Below, one piece after another: positions 6,128 to 10,729 of a stretch of DNA of 10,729 bases. The stretch is from Candidatus Poribacteria bacterium (GTDB lineage: Bacteria; Poribacteria; WGA-4E; WGA-3G), in NCBI GenBank assembly GCA_009845505.1, contig VXZL01000688.1:1-10729 (forward strand). The letters are read 5' to 3'. The notes beneath the pieces are model-generated. The model worked only from the letters and a program-made list of their open reading frames with translations. It was not told the DNA's origin and ran no database searches. Each line of letters opens with the position of its first letter. Position 1 is the first letter of the stretch. The translations under genes and the position numbers were made by a program.

Positions 6128-7777
6128 ATGACAACAGTTAAACAGCAACTTCTAAACGATGAAGACATTCGCCATTTCATTGTGAATGGATATGTCAATG
6201 TTACTGCCGACGTACCGACGCACATCCATGAAACCATCTATGATAAAACGGATGAACTCTTCGCTGGCACGACGGATTTTCGAGGCGATAGGCAGCATAA
6301 CCCACTCAATAACATTCTACCTTTGGTCCCGGAACTTCAGATAGTTTTGGAATCTCCAGAAGTACGGGGCGCGCTTACGAGTATTTTGGGGAATGGGTAT
6401 GTCATGCATCCGCATCGGCACTGCCATCCCAATTTCGCCGGAAGCACACCAACTGGGAAAGAGAACGGCGAGGAACGGTTGATGATGCCGCTCCATAAAG
6501 ATGGACACGCCGGTGGGAAACGGCCACGGCATCGAACCCCGCGTTGGGCAATCCTTTTCTACTATCCGCAGCCCTGTCTTGCGGAGCAGGGGCCGACGTG
6601 TATCATTCCGGGGACGCAGTACATCCGAGAATTTATGCTGGAGGGTGAACGCGAGCGGCACGAAATGCACGCTGAAGGCGGAAATGGGACGCGACTGCTC
6701 TCTGAGAGTTTTTTGAACCGAAACTTGGTTCCGATGTCCGGTGAACTCGGTACGGTATGGATTATGCACTTCGATATGGTGCATTCATTCCTCCAGAACT
6801 ACGTCTCGCTGAACCGGTACGGTATGAAATTCGTGTTTATGCGTACGGAACAGCCGACGGCACCTTCATGGAATAGTAAAACCTCCATCTGGCAACCGCC
6901 TGAAATCAACCATGTCCCTTACGATGCAGAGATTCTCTGGACCTATATGTGGAATTGGATGTACGGAAAGACGGATTTGTATGAAACTGACCGTCCAGAC
7001 ACGACAATGGATATAGCGTCAGCAGTTGCGGCGTTGAAGGCAGACGATCCAAATGTTCGTATGAAGGCCGCCAGCGAATTGGGCTTTATCGGAGGCATAG
7101 ATGCTGCTGAGGCGATCCCTGCGCTCGTTGATGCGCTCTCAGACAGCTATGAACCGGTACGGCGGAACGCCATCTATGCGCTCGGTGCGATTGGAAAACC
7201 AGCTGTCGAACCCCTCATCGACGCGCTTGATTCAGAAAAAGAGGCGTTTGAGATGGAGCCGATTCTCCACATCTGCGACCCAGCGCACGGACTCGCAGCG
7301 ATTGGTGCATCAGGGGTGCCTGCACTCATAGCCGCATTGAAAGATGAACGCGAGAACGTCCGCGCGTCAGCGGTTTATGCGTTGGGTGAAATGGGTCCAG
7401 TTGCAGCAGAGGCAGTTGATGGGCTTATTGCGTTGCTGACGGATGAATCGGAAGAGGTGCGGCGGCATGCAACCTCGGCATTGGGTATGATTAAAGTCCC
7501 CGTGTCGAAAACGGTTCCGGCGTTGGTACGGGTTCTGGCAGATCGCGAAGATACGGATTTAGCGTTCTTCGCGGCACAGGCATTGACCCGTATCGGACCG
7601 GATGCGACTGAAGCGGTTCCGGCGTTGCGCGAGGCATTGCTGAGTGATTCGGCATACGTGCGTGGTTTTTCCTCCGAAGCATTGAGTCGGATTGGGACTG
7701 CTGAAGCGTTACAGGCACTCGTGCCGTTCCTGCGGACTGCGCGCTGGTTTAACTATGTGAAGAAATCTATATCATAA
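6128..7777 (+). CDS. PhyH-like Fe(II)/2-oxoglutarate dioxygenase fused to C-terminal HEAT repeats
   Basis: The 549-residue protein has two parts. Residues 1 to about 290 resemble the phytanoyl-CoA dioxygenase (PhyH) family of non-haem iron oxygenases. The iron ligands would be H123-x-D125 (PLHKDGH) and the distal H219 (DMVHSFLQN), with R230 (LNRYGMKF) placed to hold 2-oxoglutarate. Residues about 295-540 are five to seven HEAT/PBS-lyase-type helical repeats (for example VRRNAIYALGAIG, VRASAVYALGEMG, VRRHATSALGMI), a protein-interaction solenoid. The ATG at 6128 is preferred over a TTG at 6110: it has GAGAG 11 bases upstream and AGGG closer in, and it begins just before the conserved QQLLNDEDIRHFIVNGY helix. 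It lies 79 bp after the dehydrogenase and is probably co-transcribed. The substrate is unknown. The end of the gene abuts a truncated toxin gene on the other strand. Confidence 0.88.
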   Translation: MTTVKQQLLNDEDIRHFIVNGYVNVTADVPTHIHETIYDKTDELFAGTTDFRGDRQHNPLNNILPLVPELQIVLESPEVRGALTSILGNGYVMHPHRHCHPNFAGSTPTGKENGEERLMMPLHKDGHAGGKRPRHRTPRWAILFYYPQPCLAEQGPTCIIPGTQYIREFMLEGERERHEMHAEGGNGTRLLSESFLNRNLVPMSGELGTVWIMHFDMVHSFLQNYVSLNRYGMKFVFMRTEQPTAPSWNSKTSIWQPPEINHVPYDAEILWTYMWNWMYGKTDLYETDRPDTTMDIASAVAALKADDPNVRMKAASELGFIGGIDAAEAIPALVDALSDSYEPVRRNAIYALGAIGKPAVEPLIDALDSEKEAFEMEPILHICDPAHGLAAIGASGVPALIAALKDERENVRASAVYALGEMGPVAAEAVDGLIALLTDESEEVRRHATSALGMIKVPVSKTVPALVRVLADREDTDLAFFAAQALTRIGPDATEAVPALREALLSDSAYVRGFSSEALSRIGTAEALQALVPFLRTARWFNYVKKSIS

Positions 7778-7868
7778 ACGGCGCGCAGCGGCTGGGTTTA
7801 AGACGTAAGGTGTCCTTGAGCCAAGGGGCGAGTGCAGGAGAAAGTTGCCCGTCGATCCAAAACTTCAT
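7767..7868 (-). pseudogene. Truncated DUF5615 (PIN-like) toxin remnant
   Basis: The ATG at 7868 overlaps the stop of the DUF433 gene (ATGA). The first codons read MKFWIDGQLSPALAPWLKDT, which is the typical N-terminus of DUF5615 PIN-like proteins, including the early acidic residue D6 of the active site. Recognisable similarity ends after about codon 20 (near 7809). The frame then runs through unrelated residues to a TAG inside the 3' end of the convergent oxygenase-HEAT gene, giving only 33 residues against a family length of roughly 110-120. The conserved downstream acidic residues are absent, so the product cannot be a working nuclease. Reading the next bases in the other frames did not restore the family pattern, so a deletion fits better than a single frameshift. 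Confidence 0.72.
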
Positions 7869-8077
7869 GCAGCAATTACAGGATGGTTAATTTTGCGTGA
7901 GGCGAATTGGAGACAAGCGACGATGTCTTCGTATTCCAAGGCTGGCATTTCATCAAGAATTTCCTGAAAAGAGAGACCGCTCGCCAACAAATCTAAGACA
8001 TCTGTTACCCGAATCCGCATACCGCGAATACAAGGACGGCCCCCACACTGATCAGAATTAAAAGTGATTCTATCCAT
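7865..8077 (-). CDS. DUF433 family antitoxin-like protein (orphan)
   Basis: This 70-residue protein carries the DUF433 signature: MDRITFNSDQCGGRPCIRGM at the start, then RVTDVLDLLASGLSFQEIL and a C-terminal acidic helix with LEYEDIVACLQFA. DUF433 proteins have a small helix-turn-helix-like fold and are commonly the antitoxin (VapB-like) partner of DUF5615 PIN-like toxins, encoded just upstream of them. Here the partner gene begins in ATGA overlap but is cut after about 20 codons, so this antitoxin is probably an orphan. The start is well supported: AGGAGA (8091-8086) sits eight bases upstream. Its own promoter is visible. If still expressed it could bind its own promoter or neutralise related toxins elsewhere in the genome; that is inference. 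Confidence 0.88.
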   Translation of the reverse strand: MDRITFNSDQCGGRPCIRGMRIRVTDVLDLLASGLSFQEILDEMPALEYEDIVACLQFASRKINHPVIAA

Positions 8078-8101
8078 AGCATCTATCTCCTTTTTCTTTT
8101 A

Positions 8102-8131
8102 ATCATAACAGGTTTATTGAGAGGATTTCAA
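8102..8131 (-). promoter_or_regulatory. Sigma70-type promoter for the DUF433 gene
   Basis: On the minus strand, -35 TTGAAA (8131-8126) and -10 TATGAT (8107-8102) are separated by 18 bases. The predicted start near 8095 leaves a leader of about 18 bases that contains the AGGAGA ribosome binding site. It lies in the 108 bp gap after the sulfatase gene, so the antitoxin can be expressed independently of it. Confidence 0.58.
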
Positions 8132-8185
8132 ACGAATTTGATTTAGTCCGCTTACAGACTTCTCCTAAAGTTTCTGGTGATATGT

Positions 8186-9604
8186 CTATAATGTAGCGGT
8201 ACGTAAGATAATTCGGTCTTCAGTCCAATTATCGCGATACCACGTACACGCTTCAAAGGTGTCGTTGAGGGTATCCATACGCTGTTTTAGCATTCCCCGG
8301 AATTGCGCTCGGAGTCCAGCGGATGCGGGTTCATCAATCAGGTTACGGGTTTGGAACGGATCAGCGATATTATCAAAGAGTTTCTCGCTCCTATCCGGAC
8401 GGTGAACGGCGTAGGTATGCTGCTTCGTGCGGAGCGCCCGCCACTCATAACCGTTTTCCCATTTCGCCGTACATCCCATGCCTTGCATAAACGCTGCATC
8501 GGGTTCGTCCATCGGTTGATTAAAAGCGGCACGGCTTAAATCTGTACCTTCAACATTTGTAGGAATCGGCAGATCCATCATTGAGAGCAGTGTCGGCATA
8601 ATATCCGGTGTATTTAGGCATGCATCCGAGATGTGTGCTTCTGGAATCTGTCCCTGCCATCGCACCAGAAACGGCACCCGTACCGCCTCTTCATAAAAGA
8701 TGTTCTTGGCGCGGCGACCTTGTGCGCCGAACATCTCCCCGTGGTCGGAGGTAAAGACGAAAATTGTGTTGTCACGCAATCCTAAGTCGTCAACTGCACG
8801 GAGCAACCGCCCAACATTCCGATCCAGATTGGTGGTCATCGCGTAATAGACGCGCATCCACTCAGGGAGTTTAGCGCGTTCCGCGGCGGACATAATCGCC
8901 CATGTATCACCATAGGGGTCGTTTTCGTCTCGATAGTTTAGCGGTAAGGGGAAGTCAACACCCCGGAACAACTCATAATCCTCATTTGGAACATTGTCTT
9001 GTGTCCATGGATCGTGTGGTGTTCCGATTGAGAGGAAAAGCGCGAAGGGATCATCTGTTGTTGCTGCGCGTTGTAGGTAGTCGATTGCCAAATCGGTCTG
9101 CCCATCGGGTTCATATCCAGGAAGGACGATTTTCTCAGGCGCGTCCTTGTGGTAATAGGCATCGAAATAGAGATGATGAAAATTGTATGCCGACCACTCT
9201 CCATCGAAACCGAGTCGATAGGGTCCGGGTGGGATGTAAGAATTCCTTGGATCGTTGTGCCTTCCCAATTGATTAGCCCATAGATGCCATTTTCCGATGT
9301 AACTCGTCTGGTAGCCGTTGCGATGCAGGACATGCCCAAAACAGTCGTGATTTGGGTTCATTCGGAGTTCATTAATCGCCATACCGGTGCTACTGGCATA
9401 TTTTCCGGTGAAGAGCGAAGCGCGATAGGGTGCACACATCGGACTCCCAGAGACAGCGTTGCAGAAATTTGCACTCTCTGCTGCAAGTTGGTCGATATGA
9501 GGTGTCCGTGCGCGGGTATCTCCGGCGTAGCCACACGACTGATAGCGGAGTTGGTCGGCGAACACATAGACGAGATTGGGGCGTTTTTCGGTTGAACGGG
9601 ACAT
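8186..9604 (-). CDS. Type I sulfatase (formylglycine-dependent, cysteine type)
   Basis: The 472-residue protein has the alkaline phosphatase-like sulfatase fold. The signature C57-A-P-Y-R61 in GSPMCAPYRASLFTGKY marks the cysteine converted to formylglycine, the catalytic nucleophile for hydrolysis of sulfate esters. Other active-site elements are D17-Q18 (VFADQL; many sulfatases have two Asp here, this one has A-D), K105 and H107 (GKWHL), H197 (TPHDPW), D287-H288 (TSDHGE) and K300. The ATG at 9604 is chosen because GGAG lies seven bases upstream; an in-frame ATG at 9619 would add MWSLL and also has a weak AGG. Neither start gives a signal peptide, so the enzyme is probably cytoplasmic, acting on imported substrates, and would need an anaerobic or copper-type maturation enzyme from elsewhere in the genome. 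It lies 47 bp after the TPR gene on the same strand. Substrate unknown. Confidence 0.93.
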   Translation of the reverse strand: MSRSTEKRPNLVYVFADQLRYQSCGYAGDTRARTPHIDQLAAESANFCNAVSGSPMCAPYRASLFTGKYASSTGMAINELRMNPNHDCFGHVLHRNGYQTSYIGKWHLWANQLGRHNDPRNSYIPPGPYRLGFDGEWSAYNFHHLYFDAYYHKDAPEKIVLPGYEPDGQTDLAIDYLQRAATTDDPFALFLSIGTPHDPWTQDNVPNEDYELFRGVDFPLPLNYRDENDPYGDTWAIMSAAERAKLPEWMRVYYAMTTNLDRNVGRLLRAVDDLGLRDNTIFVFTSDHGEMFGAQGRRAKNIFYEEAVRVPFLVRWQGQIPEAHISDACLNTPDIMPTLLSMMDLPIPTNVEGTDLSRAAFNQPMDEPDAAFMQGMGCTAKWENGYEWRALRTKQHTYAVHRPDRSEKLFDNIADPFQTRNLIDEPASAGLRAQFRGMLKQRMDTLNDTFEACTWYRDNWTEDRIILRTATL

Positions 9605-9631
9605 CAAGAGACTCCACATTAATAAACCTGG

Positions 9632-9657
9632 AGTTAACTCACTTTAACACTTTAACT
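9632..9657. repeat. Short AT-rich repeat: tandem 8-mers and palindrome between TPR and sulfatase genes
   Basis: ACTTTAAC occurs twice in tandem (9641-9648 and 9649-9656), next to the palindrome AGTTAACT (9632-9639). On the minus strand this also gives AGTTAA ... TTAACT arms that could pair. The TPR stop codon TAA lies inside the second 8-mer. There is no T-run, so it does not look like a standard terminator. Confidence 0.45.
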
Positions 9658-10729
9658 GGCAAATAGGCTGGGCGATCTTTGACTTTGAGGTTGAAGCAAG
9701 CCAGCTGGTATGGATGGCGTTGAAGGTTTTTCTGGTTGTTGCAGAGACATTCCTGTAAAACTTTCAGATGAATACGATACCATTTTGCTTTGAAAACCAA
9801 ACGGATTTTCTTCTATAGGTGAAATGGAAATCTGTTCCTTTTTCTCTCTTAACATTGCAGCAATATCTTTTGGCAATTTAACGCCAGTTTGCTTTTCAAA
9901 GCTAGCAACACTTTGATAGTCGCCGCCAAAAACAGCAGTAATATCTATGCCTTTGTCCGCTGCCTGTGTTAAGCTTGCTTTGGCTTTCTTCCATTCTTGT
10001 TGGTGTAGCCAAGCCATTGCGCGATTGTAATAGGCTGGTGCATAATCGGAATCTAATTTTAGTACTTTCGTATAGTCTTCGCGTGCTCGACTAAACTCGT
10101 TATTGCTGAAGTAAGCCAGACCGCGATTGTGATAAAATGCTGGATCATTTGGATTCAATTCTATCGCCTTACTATAATTCGCAATAGCCGAGTCAAAATC
10201 CCCTTCGTTGCCGTAAACATTGCCAATATTATTATAAGCTGTAGCATTGTCTGGATTCAGTTTTATTGCCTTGTTTAAGTCATTAATCGCTAAATCCACT
10301 TCACCTATATCACCATAAGTAACACCGCGATTAACATAGGCTCTGAAATGCCCTGGATTGATCTCTATCACTTTTGTATAGTCTTTGATAGCCAAATCAA
10401 GTTTTCCCACGCTATTGTAACCAATAGCACGATTGAAATAGATATCCGCATGATAGAGACGAAGTTCTATTGCCTTCGTGCAGTCGTTAATCGCTTTGTC
10501 TACCTCTCCTACAATACCGTAAATTGCTCCCCGACTGGCATAGGTCCTTGCATCATTAGGATCAAGTTGTATAGCCACGGTGTAATCCGTAATCGCCGAG
10601 TCAAAATCACTTTTGAGTAAGTAAACATTACCGCGATTATGATAAGGCACAGCAAATTTTGGATCAATTTGTATCGCGCTTGTATAATCCGCGATAGCAT
10701 TGTCGAAATCACCTTTGTTACTATAAGCG
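9652..10729 (-). CDS. Tetratricopeptide repeat (TPR) protein, 5' end cut by window edge
   Basis: The frame is open to the right edge, so the visible 358 residues are the C-terminal part and the true start lies outside; a GTG at 10650 in the same frame falls inside a repeat and is not a credible start. There are seven full 34-residue TPR units plus part of an eighth, of the form Y-x-N-R-G-x-x-Y-x-x-x-G-D-x-D-x-A-I-x-D-Y-x-K-A-I-E-L-N-P, giving a 102-bp period in the DNA. After the repeats, VFGGDYQSVASFEKQTGVKLP and DIAAML (about residues 266-293) form a small conserved cap seen in other bacterial TPR proteins of this kind. The last 50 or so residues are rich in S, P and Q and probably disordered. 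TPR arrays bind proteins; no enzymatic domain is visible. The sulfatase gene follows 47 bp downstream. Confidence 0.9.
   Translation of the reverse strand, partial: AYSNKGDFDNAIADYTSAIQIDPKFAVPYHNRGNVYLLKSDFDSAITDYTVAIQLDPNDARTYASRGAIYGIVGEVDKAINDCTKAIELRLYHADIYFNRAIGYNSVGKLDLAIKDYTKVIEINPGHFRAYVNRGVTYGDIGEVDLAINDLNKAIKLNPDNATAYNNIGNVYGNEGDFDSAIANYSKAIELNPNDPAFYHNRGLAYFSNNEFSRAREDYTKVLKLDSDYAPAYYNRAMAWLHQQEWKKAKASLTQAADKGIDITAVFGGDYQSVASFEKQTGVKLPKDIAAMLREKKEQISISPIEENPFGFQSKMVSYSSESFTGMSLQQPEKPSTPSIPAGLLQPQSQRSPSLFAS

Noticed and set aside
8131..8165. A small stem GTCTG TAAG CGGAC between sulfatase and DUF433 considered as a sulfatase terminator.
   Set aside because: The stem is five pairs including a wobble, and no T-run follows it.
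9652..10650. The GTG at 10650 as the start of the TPR protein.
   Set aside because: It falls in the middle of a repeat unit, and the frame continues with good TPR sequence to the window edge.
9750..10729. Regular repeats of about 102 bp considered as a CRISPR array or satellite DNA.
   Set aside because: The period is 34 codons in an open frame and encodes TPR motifs; there are no constant direct repeats with unique spacers.

Overview
The window fits a bacterium of the Candidatus Poribacteria type or a close relative. This is an inference from gene content: a phytanoyl-CoA dioxygenase-like protein fused to HEAT repeats, a cysteine-type sulfatase without a signal peptide, stand-alone WD40 and TPR proteins, a family VIII-like serine hydrolase, and moderate GC. 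No rRNA or other marker gene is present, so the assignment is tentative. I found no tRNA, rRNA, CRISPR array, transposase or phage gene.

Left half, minus strand, read from right to left. A divergent promoter region (about 4960-5046) starts an XPB-type DNA helicase. It is followed 35 bp later by a DUF790/Bax1-type nuclease; this is the helicase-nuclease pair known from archaeal XPB-Bax1. After a 116 bp gap comes a seven-bladed WD40 protein, whose stop codon overlaps (ATGA) the start of a beta-lactamase-fold serine hydrolase that runs off the left edge. Spacing allows one four-gene transcript, but a weak hairpin after the nuclease gene may divide it into two units.

Middle, plus strand. From the other side of the same promoter region run a D-2-hydroxyacid dehydrogenase with a GTG start and a PhyH-like Fe(II)/2-oxoglutarate oxygenase with a C-terminal HEAT-repeat solenoid. 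They are separated by 79 bp that holds a degenerate 7-bp tandem repeat. Both look like enzymes of small-molecule catabolism. The two divergent promoters are arranged symmetrically, and a perfect 10-bp inverted repeat covers both -35 boxes.

Right part, minus strand. A TPR protein enters from the right edge, followed by a sulfatase and then a DUF433 antitoxin-like gene with its own good promoter. The DUF433 stop overlaps (ATGA) the start of its usual partner, a DUF5615 PIN-like toxin. Only about 20 codons of that toxin survive before homology stops at the 3' end of the convergent oxygenase-HEAT gene, so this is a decayed toxin-antitoxin pair with an orphan antitoxin.

The points most worth a second look are the bacterial XPB/DUF790 pair with its WD40 and hydrolase neighbours, the palindromic divergent promoter, the truncated toxin, the oxygenase-HEAT fusion, and three small intergenic repeats, one of which supplies the last codons of the helicase.
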